From Mesostigma viride (lineage: Eukaryota; Streptophyta; Mesostigmatophyceae; Mesostigmatales; Mesostigmataceae): a stretch of 50,673 nucleotides of DNA. The position numbers and the translations under genes were made by a program. The stretch is taken from contig RPFO01001347.1 of the NCBI GenBank assembly GCA_009746045.1, positions 1 through 50,673 of the forward strand, written 5' to 3'. Shown here in pieces: positions 32,805-42,433 of this stretch (the first letter of the stretch is position 1; every line of letters starts with the position of its first letter). The notes below the pieces were generated by a model. It had not been told where the DNA came from and did no database searches. It saw nothing but the letters and a program-made list of their open reading frames with translations.

Positions 32805-33289
32805 TAGCGGGATCCTTTTTATTTGCCAGGATGTTGTTATTGCTAATGCCTGCCCAGAGAAAGTAAGTAAGTGCGTGAACATGCACTGATGACTGAAGGC
32901 ATGCCACGGAGGCCCGATGAGGTACTTTTCTACGCGGATACTTCACCCACAAAGGCAAGTGGCGCGACTCACTCGCCCAGGTCTGGAGTCGCAGATAGCA
33001 ATTCCGCGTCATCCGGACTATCCAAGATGACTGTACGCTCGGCCATGATGACGGGTGTGGGGGTAGGTTGCATGCTAACCCCCGATAGCCCACCTGGGAG
33101 AATATAAAGGCTTCTCCCGGAGCCTGAGGGGCATGCCCAGAGGGAAGCTTTTTTTTTTTTCTTTAGGGAATGCTGAATGTACAGGGCACATGGCTTTTCA
33201 ACACTACTAAGCTTTGAATGATTTCAGCCAACGCTTTTTGTATATCAATTGCAGGCACACAATCTGGCCCAAATTAAACATTAAATTAA
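32805..33289. other. No gene recognised
   Basis: 3' flank of GNAT; contains a CTTCTCCCGGAGCCTGAGGGGCATGCCC-type repeat end and a T12 run near 33150, perhaps the tail of another inserted element. Confidence 0.4.
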
Positions 33290-33462
33290 ATTGTAACATA
33301 TCTCCGTTGGGAGTACATGTGAGCACATATCCCTGAGAAGGCCTTCTCATATGCCCCGGGGCATACGGCTTTTAATACATTCTGGGCTACTTCCTTCAAG
33401 GGTACGTAGGGTGTACACTATGCACCTGCTCTGGGTGCACAAACTGCACCTGCACCACTGTG
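33290..33462 (-). mobile_element. SINE-like family 2, diverged copy
   Basis: Reverse orientation: TCCGTTGGGAGTACATGTGAGCACATATCCCTGAGAAGG-type start is the complement of the family 2 3' end; the remainder aligns with gaps. Confidence 0.55.
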
Positions 33463-33472
33463 TATCAATTCC

Positions 33473-33570
33473 GGAAATCCAATCTGCCGGAGCTGGAGGT
33501 AGGTCGGCCATACAGGTGCTGTAGCTCCAGGTGTCGGCGCCGTTGTTGCTGCGCCAGGGTCAGGTCGATC
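33473..33570 (-). pseudogene. LINE ORF1 C-terminal fragment
   Basis: The complement carries a decayed version of the AQQQRR..L...L.LRQ segment (CTGCGCCAGGGTCAGGTCGA on the plus strand), matching the fragments at 34340-34470 and 36420-36500. Confidence 0.5.
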
Positions 33571-33954
33571 TTCGCGGAATCCAGTGCCAAGCTCATGCAG
33601 AATGGCCGCAAAGGAGATCTGGCATCACAGGGTTCAGATCAGTGTCTAGATACTACGCGATCCAGCCGGTCCGCGACCTGTTTGTAGAGCTTGTGCCAAG
33701 GGGCACGGCACCGAACAGATGTGGGTGACGTTGCAAAAAACACCGGACTTGATGACCGAGACATTATGCTCGATCCGTAAAGTCTTTGACCAACAAACGA
33801 TGCAAGAGTTCAACAAGAGTCGTGTTGAAATCGACACGATAAGAACAAAGCCGGGAAAAATGATGCAACTGACTAAGAACAACACCATATTTTGCTGTGT
33901 GGGAAAGGAGACTGAATATCGGGGTAGCGAATAAAAGGAATTTGCTGATATTAT

Positions 33955-34051
33955 TATCAAGGAGACAACCAGCGCAGGCCAGAAATCGGGAGAATCCGGA
34001 CCATGGTAGCTCGAGCCTGCCGTTATCTTGTCCGCGTGTTCGAGTCGTTCA
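33955..34051 (+). repeat. 95-bp repeat, copy 1 of 3
   Basis: GAGACAACCAGCGCAGGCCA, then AATCGGGAGAATCCGGACC and CATGGTAGCTCGAGCCTGCC to TTCGAGTCGTTCAG. Near-identical at 34133-34230; first ~70 bp also at 34677-34749. No gene recognised between the copies (33580-34270). Confidence 0.85.
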
Positions 34052-34132
34052 GGATGATGAAGATGAATGGTGATGGAAATGTGTATCCTTGTGCATTGAA
34101 ATTAGGGCTGGCTTACGTGTAGAGCGACTTAT

Positions 34133-34230
34133 TATCAAAGAGACAACCAGCGCAGGCCAGAAATCGGGAGAATCCGGACCATGGTAGCTCGAGCCTGCCG
34201 TTATCTTGTCCGCGTGTTCGAGTCGTTCAG
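34133..34230 (+). repeat. 95-bp repeat, copy 2 of 3
   Basis: Same sequence as 33955-34051, 178 bp downstream. Confidence 0.85.
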
Positions 34231-34269
34231 AGCGACTTATTATGCACGCGCGCGGGGTAATTATTTAAT

Positions 34270-34581
34270 TAAGCGCGGGGTAAGGCAGGGGAGCTCCCGC
34301 TTCTTCTCACCTGTAAGAACCCGGCGGACAAGATTTCTTTTCTCAGACGCCGCAAGCGGCTCGAGAAGACTCACTTCACCCTGGACGACGACTTGACCCT
34401 GGTGCAGCAACAACGGCGATGGGAGCTATGGCCGACCTACCTCCAGCTCCGGCAGACCGCGGCGGGGCAGCCGGTGTACTGGAAGGGGGCGGCGCCGTCT
34501 ACGTCGGCCACAGTCCCTGGTACGCGACCCCCCCGGCCCCAGCGACCCCAGACGCCCCAGGTTAGGGAAATACAGCAGTAG
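34270..34581 (+). pseudogene. LINE ORF1 C-terminal fragment
   Basis: Two frames carry RRTRFLFS-type sequence and then LVQQQRRWELWPTYLQLRQT and GQPVYWKGA, the C-terminus of the ORF1 family (compare QQQRRDLWPEYLRHKQ at 10850). It is closest to the fragment at 36308-36600. 5'-truncated and frame-broken. Confidence 0.65.
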
Positions 34582-34676
34582 TAGTGTATAATAGATAGAC
34601 CGTGGCCTTGTACATGCATGTACGCCTACTACAGGCACTATAGGCCAGCTGATTCAAGAGCATTATTTAGTCATGT

Positions 34677-34749
34677 ATTATCAAGGAGACAACCAGCGCA
34701 GGCCAGAAATCGGGAGAATCCGGACCATGGTAGCTCGAGCCTGCCGTTA
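34677..34749 (+). repeat. 95-bp repeat, copy 3 of 3 (truncated)
   Basis: First ~70 bp of the unit; it stops at GCCTGCCGTTAT and joins directly to the 60-bp repeat shared with 21176-21235. Confidence 0.8.
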
Positions 34750-34756
34750 TGTATTA

Positions 34757-34820
34757 TTCTGATCAGGCACTCCGCAAAGGTGAAAACCATTTGCGTTCAG
34801 TACCGGGCCGCGGAAAACGT
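34757..34820 (+). repeat. 60-bp repeat shared with 21176-21235
   Basis: CTGATCAGGCACTCCGCAAA, then GTGAAAACCATTTGCGTTCAG-like sequence; opposite orientation to the other copy. Confidence 0.65.
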
Positions 34821-34884
34821 ATGTATTATTCTGATCACAACGTATGTATTATGTATACAGTCATATACAGGGGGTTGAACCTGA

Positions 34885-35010
34885 GACAGCATGGTGGTGC
34901 CGGTGCCCTGGTGCACCTAGAGCAAGGGTAGCTTACATTCCCACCCTTGCATGAAGTAGCCTAGGATGTATTAAAAGCCATATGCCCCTTCTCAGGGATA
35001 TGTGCTAAGT
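34885..35010 (+). mobile_element. SINE-like family 2, 3'-truncated copy
   Basis: Runs from GGTGCCCTGGTGCACCTAGA to GGGATATGTGC, then a (TAAG)n tract instead of the usual hairpin and (TTAA)n. Confidence 0.65.
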
Positions 35011-35289
35011 AAGTAAGTAAGTAAGTACTTGCGTGTCATGCGCAAGGCATGCCACGGAGTACTATGCTAATCTCATTAGAAAAAAAATTACACAAAAGTT
35101 TAAACAAATATCGTCTGCATCATCCCCCAACCGTTAAGCACGTACTAGATGGGGATGTAATCCTCATCCGAGCTGTCCTCTACTGTAATGGCAGACGAGG
35201 CGGTAGTGTAGCGGCTATCCTCAGGACCAATAACCTCCACCTGCGGACGTCTACCCTGGCTAGCAACGGGCCGCGGGGCCCGTGGGGAG

Positions 35290-35610
35290 AAAACAGGAGC
35301 ATACCCCTCGGGAAGGTGAGCACTTATCGCAGATGGCAGCCCATTTCTCCTTGTCAATCATGCGGGCGCGGAGTACGGATAGTCCCAGAAGCCCTGCATC
35401 TTCAAGCAGTTGTGTCACATAGGTCCGGGTCGCGCCGCGCCGGTGCCCGGCGCGCGCAAGTTTGCCAGTGGGTTGCGATGGGACAAGGGGACCCTGCCAT
35501 AGGAGGGGGTGTCTACCTGGTTGGCCCATCTTAAGCCCCCCGGCAGGGCCCACATCGGTATTCACCTGGTCTGTGCGGGCAAGATGGCCGGCAAAGAGGA
35601 GGCGGCGGTG
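35290..35610 (-). pseudogene. LINE ORF2 extreme C-terminal fragment
   Basis: The minus strand reads (R)LLFAGHLAR-like sequence, then GQPGRHPLLWQGPL and YVTQLLEDAGL..LRARMIDKEKW, the end of LINE ORF2 proteins after the RT (compare 37955-38245). It abuts a SINE-like copy at 35617. Confidence 0.6.
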
Positions 35611-35616
35611 TCGGAT

Positions 35617-35790
35617 TAATTAATTAATTAATTAGGAACATAACTCCGTTGGGAGTATATGTAGCACATAGCCCTGAGAAGGGGCATATGAGCCTATAAT
35701 ACATTCTAAGCTACTTCCTGCAAGGGTGGGAATGTAAACAACACTTGCTCTAGGTGCACCAGGGCACCCGCACCCTCATGGTCTATCACG
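35617..35790 (-). mobile_element. SINE-like family 2
   Basis: Complement of the family 2 consensus: (TTAA)n, AGGAACATAACTCCGTTGGG and the body ending in CTCTAGGTGCACCAGGGCAC. Confidence 0.7.
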
Positions 35791-35861
35791 CTATGCCCGG
35801 GTAAGGGGGGAGCATGCCTGTGAGGGGGAAGATCATCATGGCTATACAAGAGCTATTAATT

Positions 35862-36090
35862 AATTAAACTCGTGCTCCCGTTGGGGAGTCACGGAGCACC
35901 GAAGTGCTTTTAATCCCTGTGTGTGCACTACAGGAGAAAGGGCAGAGACCCCCAGTCTCCTTCATGCCAAAGGCATGCCACAGCTGCAATCGGGCGCGGC
36001 TAGCTAAAAGGACAGGCTAACGATCCGGCAAACTGTGGGTGCAATAAGACCCATGTGAGCATGTCATAGCAAGGAGCGTGGGCAAGTAAC
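35862..36090 (-). mobile_element. SINE-like family 1, third copy
   Basis: From (TTAA)n and ACTCGTGCTCCCGTTGGGGA to GGGCAAGTAAC; almost identical to 11129-11370. Confidence 0.7.
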
Positions 36091-36307
36091 AACATAACAA
36101 GAGCTATGGCATGGCTTCTCAGCAGAGAGTGACTCCCTGCATGGGCACAACATTACTAAATAAGGCTAGGCATCGTCTGGAGTGTGGCACATCATAGGCA
36201 CACATGTACATGACTAAAAAGGCTAGGCCTCAGCTGGTATAGTGCCTGTAGTAGGCGGGCATGTACAAGGCCACTGTCTAGCTATTCTACACTACTGCTG
36301 TATTCCC

Positions 36308-36760
36308 CTAGGCTGGGGCTGGAGTTGCTGGGGCCGCGGTGGTCGAGGGGGTCGCTTGCCAGGGCTTGTGGCCGACGTAGATGGCCGCCCCCTTCCAGTA
36401 CACCGGCTGGCCCGCCTTGGTCTGCCGGAGCTGGAGGTAGGTCTGCCATAGCTCCCGTCGTCGTTGTTGCTGTGCCAGGGTCAAGTCGTCGTCAAGGGTG
36501 AAGAGAGTCTTCTCGAGCCGCTTGCGGCGTCTGAGAAAAGAAATCTTGTCCGCCGGGGTCTTAAAGGTGAGAAGGAGCGGGGGCGGCCCGGCCTTACCCC
36601 GCGCGCGGGGAAGGCGGTGGTATGGGTTCGGTGTCGGATGGTATGGGTGACAAGAGGGAGCTCGCAGTAGAGCTCGGCCCGGGTGCGGCGTTCTTGGTAG
36701 CGGACGCCGAGGATATGACGGAGCATTCGAGTGACACACGCCCGACCCTGTGGGCAAGCC
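36308..36760 (-). pseudogene. Chimeric LINE fragment: ORF2 thumb joined to ORF1 C-terminus
   Basis: On the minus strand the first part (36760-36630) matches the ORF2 thumb (RMLRHILGVRYQERRTRAELY); without a gap it passes into the ORF1 C-terminus (KAGPPPLLLTFKTPADKISF, TLDDDLTLAQQQRRRELWQTY, PVYWKGA) up to the stop at 36308. ORF1 normally precedes ORF2, so the order is reversed here. Confidence 0.6.
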
Positions 36761-36871
36761 ACCTCCCCCCAAGCGGAGGAGGCGTTTTGATGAGTAGTGT
36801 AGTTAGGATTTTCTAGATAGCCTAGCGTTAGTATAGTTCGATCACGCGGCTTCCTCCACCCCATCCATCAT

Positions 36872-36942
36872 GGAATATGTGCTACATGACCTCCCCACGG
36901 AGGCATGTTATAATTTAATTTAATTTAATTTAATTTAATTCG
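36872..36942 (+). repeat. LINE/SINE 3' end with (TTTAA)n tail
   Basis: GTGCTACATGACCTCCCCAC, GGAGGCATGTTA, then five or six TTTAA units. CCTCC/GGAGG hairpin as in the other 3' ends. Confidence 0.6.
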
Positions 36943-37670
36943 AGTGACGGAGCCGTCAAGCTGCTGGCTCAGCGCCTGGTCCAGGGTCCACGCCTCGCAG
37001 CCATAAAGGAGGATGCTGAGGACAAGGGCCTTGAACAGAATGCGCTTGCGTCGCTCACTCAGGTAGCGACAGGTCCAGAACCTGTCGAGGCGGCGGAGGG
37101 CCGCCCAGGCCTGGCCAATGCGGGTGTTGATGTCGTCGGCCGTGGAGGGAAGCCAGCTGCCAAGGAGCTTGAAGCGAGTCGCCGGGGGGACGGGGCTGCC
37201 GTCCAGCAAGAGGAGGGTGGGTGGGGCTATCCCAGCAGGGAAGCCGATGGCAATGACCTCCTTGTTTTCTTGCTGATCATAAGCCCCACCGCCCGCGCTT
37301 CCAGTGATAAGCTGTCTAGCCACAGTTGGGCTGACTCTGGGGTTTCCACGAGTGTCGTGTCATCAGCGTAGATCAGATCGCTCAGGCGGTAGGGTGGGTC
37401 AACCCCGCCGTAGCTGGCGTACTCCGTGATCTCGATCCCCGGCGGGCGCCCCTCCACCCGGGCGAAGCGGGCTTGTGCACACCGCATAATATAGTCCACG
37501 TACCATAATGATGAATAGATATGGGGAGAGCACACAGCCCTGCCGGCACACCCCGGTGTGCAGGGGGAACGCCGGAGTGACGCCGTCGGCGGTACGGACC
37601 TGGGCTTGGGACCCTTCATAGAACTGGCGGATGATCTCAACGATGTACGATGGGACACGGAACAGGTGAA
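36925..37670 (-). pseudogene. LINE reverse transcriptase fragment (YADD to thumb)
   Basis: Minus strand, two overlapping frames. The first (37658-37227) reads YRLSDLIYADDTTLVE: YADD is the catalytic motif of reverse transcriptase, preceded in another frame by remnants of GVRQGC.LSP. The second (37323-36925) reads FKLLGSWLPSTADDINTRIG, CRYLSERRKRILFKALVLSI and LYGCEAWTLDQ, the thumb region. One frameshift separates them; the endonuclease and palm N-terminus are missing. The same protein family as 19780-20290. Confidence 0.8.
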
Positions 37671-37675
37671 GGACC

Positions 37676-37728
37676 TATGATATGTGCTACATTGACTCCC
37701 AACGGAGTGATGTTCCTAATTAATTAAT
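37676..37728 (+). repeat. SINE-like family 2, 3' end only
   Basis: GATATGTGCTACATTGACTC then CCAACGGAGT hairpin, GTTCCTAATTAATTAATTAA. A 50-bp insertion truncated at its 5' end. Confidence 0.65.
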
Positions 37729-37954
37729 TAATCAATACAGTCATTAAGCAGCGGCGCCTGCAGCTCGAAGGGCACCTATAGCTCGCACCAACCAGGTAGA
37801 CACCTCACATGGGCCCCCCCCGCGGGACTGCGACCAGCTCAGCCTGGCCGGCACCTCCTGACGTGGGCCGGGCCCTGTGATGTTAGACGCCGCAAGGCCC
37901 GCACCTTCAAAGAACAGCTAGTAGAGGACATGCCCAGGGGGCCTAGGCCTCTCC

Positions 37955-38245
37955 GTGATTTGGAAGAAGATGATGGACAAGATTAGACAGCGTAGGATAG
38001 CATTTGTAGGACATCTTGCTCGCACCAGCCAGGTCGACACCGCCCTTGGTCTGGCCGGTCCCCAGCGGCTCGGCCAACCGGGGCGGCACATTTTGACCTG
38101 GCCTGGCCCCAAGAACATTCCTAAAAAGGTAGGGAAACATGCCATGACCTATACCCAGATGTTGCTGGACGACCTAGTGGTCCCAGCGGGCGTCCCCAAC
38201 ATCTACTGCTCCAACCTAGGGCCATTGCTGGTACTTTTGACGTCA
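37955..38245 (+). pseudogene. LINE ORF2 extreme C-terminal fragment
   Basis: Reads RRIAFVGHLARTSQVDTALG, GQPGRHILTWPGPKN and YTQMLLDDLVVPAGVPNI, matching the minus-strand fragment at 35290-35610. A second, more decayed version of the same part appears at 37745-37920. Confidence 0.65.
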
Positions 38246-38249
38246 TGAA

Positions 38250-38745
38250 AGCAGCGTTTTGGACTAGTGGAATATGATTTTACAGCATAAAAAGTCCATT
38301 TTATCATGAATGAACATGGCCAACAACCCCAAGTGCCCCTAAATTTCTCAATATTTGTAGAGAAATGCTACTTCTCATAATTAAAACCTGCACAAATGCA
38401 CAATTTGGGGCATGCATGTGAAAGTTTGAAGTACAAATTCACAATGAGGTTTTACATTTTTCAATTATTAATGGTATCTCATTCTTCAATCAATCAATTT
38501 GCAATCGTCCAAACAATTTATTCATTTCATACATGTCCGAATATGTTGAAAGAACACATGCAAGTGCTCAATCAGCGTGGACCCCCTTGGACGCGCCCCA
38601 CCATATATACATTGGACACGTCACCCCAACTACTAAACTGCCCAAAGTCACGGTAACTGATCCAACTACTATGTACATCTGCATTTCTCCACGTTGCGGT
38701 GGGCAATTACGTGCAAAACGCGATTTCGTGCAAAGTCCTCGCCCA
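38250..38745. other. AT-rich 3' flank of locus B
   Basis: No gene recognised. It marks the change from transposon debris to the locus B cluster. Confidence 0.5.
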
Positions 38746-39440
38746 TCATCGCTTGCCAGGTCGATATGAAGGAATGTTGTCCCAGCTGGCGCCTTCCTTC
38801 AGGAGAGTAACATGTTCTCTAGCGAACTTCAGAGGGAAACGAAACTTTTGCTCGCACTCATTACTCCAACCGAGGTCGTGCCCTTCATCAAACCATCTGA
38901 ACACCACCTTCTCCCTCTCTTTGCCCAGGAGGGTGCCAAAGAGCGGAAAATCTTCCTTCTTGGGGTACTTGTGCTCCCAGTTTATGCACACGTCGTCTAC
39001 CCATTTCGAACTCCAACCTCCGCGACTCAGTTTCGCGCCATCCATAAAGCGCATCCGGACGTCCGGCCGAACGTCCCTGATTCGGTTTTCGGCCGTCGCA
39101 TCTCTGCCCTGACCACCACCCTTCTGCGGCTGTGCAGGTTCGTCGGCACCCTCCGTCTCCTGCCCCGCCCCTCGCCTGCCCCCTCCCCGACGTTTTGCCT
39201 TCTGCCCCTGCGCAGCCGCCGCCTCTGCCATCAACTCTTCGTACGTTTTTTCTGGCTGACCGCACGGTAAGGCTGGTGCGTGAGTTGGTGCGTTGGGTGG
39301 GAGCTCGTCCCCTCCCGCCCCCGGTTGTGCAACTGGTTCGCCGACCGCGGCCTGGCCAACAACACGGCCGGCCTCTCTGGACACAGTCCCAGACGCGGAT
39401 CCACGGGGAAACCGAACTGGAGTTTCTTCTTCGCCTTTCC
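38746..39440 (-). CDS. Locus B exon 7: Gly/Arg-rich linker and conserved C-terminal domain
   Basis: Minus strand, after acceptor tacgtgcag (phase 1, KGEEETP start) to a stop at 38746. Residues 1-130 are low-complexity (KRRGGGRRGAGQETE); the rest (about 100 residues) is the conserved domain shared with locus A: WSSKWVDDVCINWEHKYPKK, FGTLLGKEREKVVFRWFDEG, FRFPLKFAREHVTLL. It ends in a basic PSYRPGKR. Aromatic-rich, unknown fold. Confidence 0.7.
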
Positions 39441-39645
39441 CTGCACGTAAGCACATGCCAATTAACATGAATACGGAAGGGTCGTGTGAGAAATCAATGA
39501 AGCCATGGACTGATGCAAAAAAACTTATGTAGAAATATATATTAAGGTACTTATTAAACTCGTTTATTGAAAATGAAATTTACCGGCCGAATGTACCGTT
39601 GGAGCGTGGAAGGGCATCCTTGGTCGATCGAAGATATCCGTAATG

Positions 39646-40020
39646 TTAAGGTGCGGCCGATGTCCCTGGCGGCGCCTCAACATCGACCACCTCAGTCGGG
39701 CGCATCAATCCGGCAAACGCCGGCCCTCCACCTGAGACTTTCGGCGGACCCTCCACGTTACGAGCCTCCAATACCCTCTTCTGCAGTGGGGTGCTCGCAA
39801 CAAAATCCGTGTCAGCCGACGGCTCCGGATCGTCATCCTCATTCAGCAGTATCGTGTTCGGGCATTGCTCCATCCCCGTCGAGCGGGGGGGCAAAGTCAT
39901 CACAACCGTCCTTCCTGACGACGGTACGGGATCGTCACCCAGACCCAAAGAAACCGAGGCGAGGGCGGGGGTCCCCTCAACCGGGGGTCCCCATGAATCC
40001 TGACGAGGCCTCATTCCCAT
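39646..40020 (-). other. Possible extra exon in locus B intron 6
   Basis: An open stretch with coding-like composition (NEDDDPEPSADTDFVA, GPPKVSGGGPAFAGL) lies after a possible acceptor (cctcgtcag) but has no clear donor before its stop, and locus A has no counterpart. Undecided. Confidence 0.25.
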
Positions 40021-40049
40021 CTGTCGGACACGACCGCCTCCCGTAAATC

Positions 40050-40331
40050 GGGAACGCCCGCCGGCGCTACCAGTAACAGGCCGCGAGCCTGCTTCCTGCT
40101 GGCGATCCCCATCCTCATCACAGATACGCCCGCCGGCGTTTCCAGTAACAGGCCGCGAGCCTCCTTCCTGCTGGCGATCCCCCTCCTCATCACAGATACG
40201 CCCGCCGGCGTTTCCAGTAACAGGCCGCGAGCCTCCCTCCCGCTGGCGATCCCCCTCCTCATCACAGATACGCCCGCCGGCGTTTCCAACGACAGGCCTC
40301 GAGTCTCCTTCACCAGCACGCTGGCGCTTAC
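40050..40331 (-). repeat. 72-bp tandem repeat in locus B intron 6 (4 copies)
   Basis: Unit starts at 40055, 40127, 40199 and 40271 are exactly 72 bp apart; each contains GGAAACGCCGGCGGGCG on the minus strand, the locus B palindromic core in the opposite orientation to the other locus B copies. The 24-residue repeats in one frame follow from 72 being a multiple of three; the tract begins just after a donor (GAG|GTAAGC), so it is read as intron. Confidence 0.85.
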
Positions 40332-40598
40332 CTCCCCCCCTTTTGTCTTCATCCCCCCCATTGTCTCCTCCCGCGAGCCTCCATCATCCCGACTGCGCTT
40401 TTTCCCTCCCCTTCCATCTCCTCCCCCGTCCCTCTCCCCCTCCCCCCTCCTCCCTCCTCCCCATCCCCATCCCCTTTCTCCCCCTCCGCCTGCCCCCCAC
40501 CCACCCCGGGCGGGTGCCCCTCAGCAATATCCTCCTCCCCCTCTTCCTCCTCCCCTCTTCCTCCTCCCTCTTCCTCCTCCCCTCTTCCTTCTCCGAGC

Positions 40599-40642
<44 letters not shown>

Positions 40643-42177
40643 GAATGATGATCCCCGTCGTCTTCGTCGTCCACGACCACGGCAAAGTCCATGTCGACGT
40701 CTTGCCACCCATCTTCAAGAAGCCGATATTTGATAAGTCGGACCAGGCGCTTCCACCGGCGGATATGGGCGGGTAACCCGAACACCAGCAGAACTCTGGA
40801 GGGTCCCTTCAACAGGGCCTTGGTGATCTGGTCAACCACATCCCACGCGGCATACCTCAAACGGGAGGAGGGTAAGGGTATCTGGCTGTCGACCGGAATA
40901 CAGTCTTGATCCCACTCGCGCAGGTTCCTCCACTTCTCGTTGCTGTCAGCTGTCAGGTCCAGCACAGCAAACGCCTGGTCCTTCAGCTTCCCAGGAAGGT
41001 CTTCAGACCCCGTGTACAACTCGTCCACCACCTTCGTCACCACCAGATCCTTTCTTTTTTCGTTTTCCTTCCATGTCATTGTCCTGTATGCGATCCAGTC
41101 GGGTCCCATCTTCACCCCGTCCCAATAGGTGAAGGCTTCCAGCCTGTCCCACCACCCCCTCTTGGCCTTGGCAGTCCCCTCCTCCTTAGCCGCCGCCTGC
41201 ACCTCCTCCTCCGCCGCCGCCTCCTGCTGTGGCACACCCAGCAGATGTTTGGTCTTCACCCCCAAATCGTCATACAAATGACGGGGGTGGGAAGCGAGCA
41301 GCCCTCTCGGGAACTTCCAGTCCTTCTGGTCGACCACTTTCCTTTTAGCCGGCGGAAGGTCCCTCAGCGTGAGAATGATCGCCCTCGTGGCCGTGACGAT
41401 CACCCGCCAAAAGTCTCTGGTCAGGCGGCAGTCGGCGATGAACTTGTCGAGGTCCGTGGCGACGGTGCCCTTCAGCTTCACGCCAAACACGTGCTCCCTC
41501 ACCAATACGGGGTCGAAAGTCCCGTTTAGTTGTTTGCAAGCGGCCATCAGCTCGGGGTTCTCCAGGAACTTGATGTGGGCGAATTGCTTTGCCGCCTCTA
41601 TCAAATTCTTGGCGACTTCCATTATTTTTATCAGGTTGCTGGGAGGGGCCTCACAGGACATGATCGGCGCTTGGATCAGGCTGTCGAAGTACTGGAAACT
41701 CGCAAGTTCCCGATGCGCGGTGAAAATGGACAGTTCGTGCGCCTTGTCTTTAGGGCGCGTGTCAAGGAAGTCTTGCCGAGCCGCGATATCCTGTGCGATC
41801 GCCGGCTTGCCGTCGACAGCGGGCTTCAAAGGGTCCTCACACCAGAACAGCCAGCGCTGCATGAAGTTCTTCTGGTCCGGCCCCCACTTGTCCGTCTCTT
41901 CAGCCCCTCCTGCCTTGTCGCCTGCGCCGTCCCCTTCGGCCTTGGCTTGCTCTCCTTTCTGCCAAAAGGGCTTCACAATCGCCCAGATCTTGCCGTACAG
42001 AGGAGTTGGGAGAGACACGCCCTTCCCTCTCTTGACGGGTCCATATGCCTGGTAGGCCCGGTGCACATCCCCCAGCGCTGAGCCCCACGTTGCCTTGGCT
42101 TGGGCTGTGTCCTCGGCGTTCATGGCGTTCCCGAGCTGCCTGACAACTTCGATCATCTTGCCGACTTGTTCGGTAAC
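40332..42177 (-). CDS. Locus B exon 6: large conserved module with poly-Asp tail
   Basis: Acceptor gggatgcag (phase 0) to donor GGGGGGGAG|GTAAGC. About 615 codons, homologous to locus A exon 2 throughout (MNAEDTAQ, WAIVKPFW, ELASFQYFDS, AYRTMTWKENEKR, AVLDLTADSNEKW). It ends with a tract of about 14 Asp ((GAT)n, 40603-40645) and a Lys/Arg/Glu/Gly-rich tail. Exon length (1,846) gives phase 1, as exon 7 requires, but one in-frame TGA (40384-40386) interrupts the last 17 codons; the tail is full of G-runs, so small consensus errors there could create the stop. Mostly alpha-helical by composition; function unknown. Confidence 0.75.
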
Positions 42178-42259
42178 CTGCATCCCCGTAGGGCAACAAC
42201 GCGCAGAGACACATCGACAGTCCTCCCAAATAAGCACAACTCAACTGAGAACAAGAATA

Positions 42260-42433
42260 CGACTGACAGAAACGCCGGCGGTCGCATCTTGACCAAAATA
42301 TGGCATGCTAAGGTGGAACATGAAAACCCCTTATAGAAACGCCGGCGGTCGCATCTTGACCGAACTAATGGCATACTGAAATTAACACAAGAAAACCACT
42401 TATAGAAACGCCGGCGGTCGCAACCTGGCTTAC
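42260..42433 (+). repeat. Locus B intron 5 palindromic repeats (3 copies, ~68 bp)
   Basis: AAACGCCGGCGGTCGCA occurs at about 42270, 42340 and 42405 with a shared ~68-bp context (TTATAGAAACG..., GAAAACC). The last copy directly abuts the exon 5 donor (ACCTGGCTTAC on the plus strand). Confidence 0.85.

Noticed and set aside
40011-40361. 24-residue repeat protein in locus B
   Set aside because: The tract follows a good splice donor, carries the intron motif, and its in-frame look comes from a 72-bp period.
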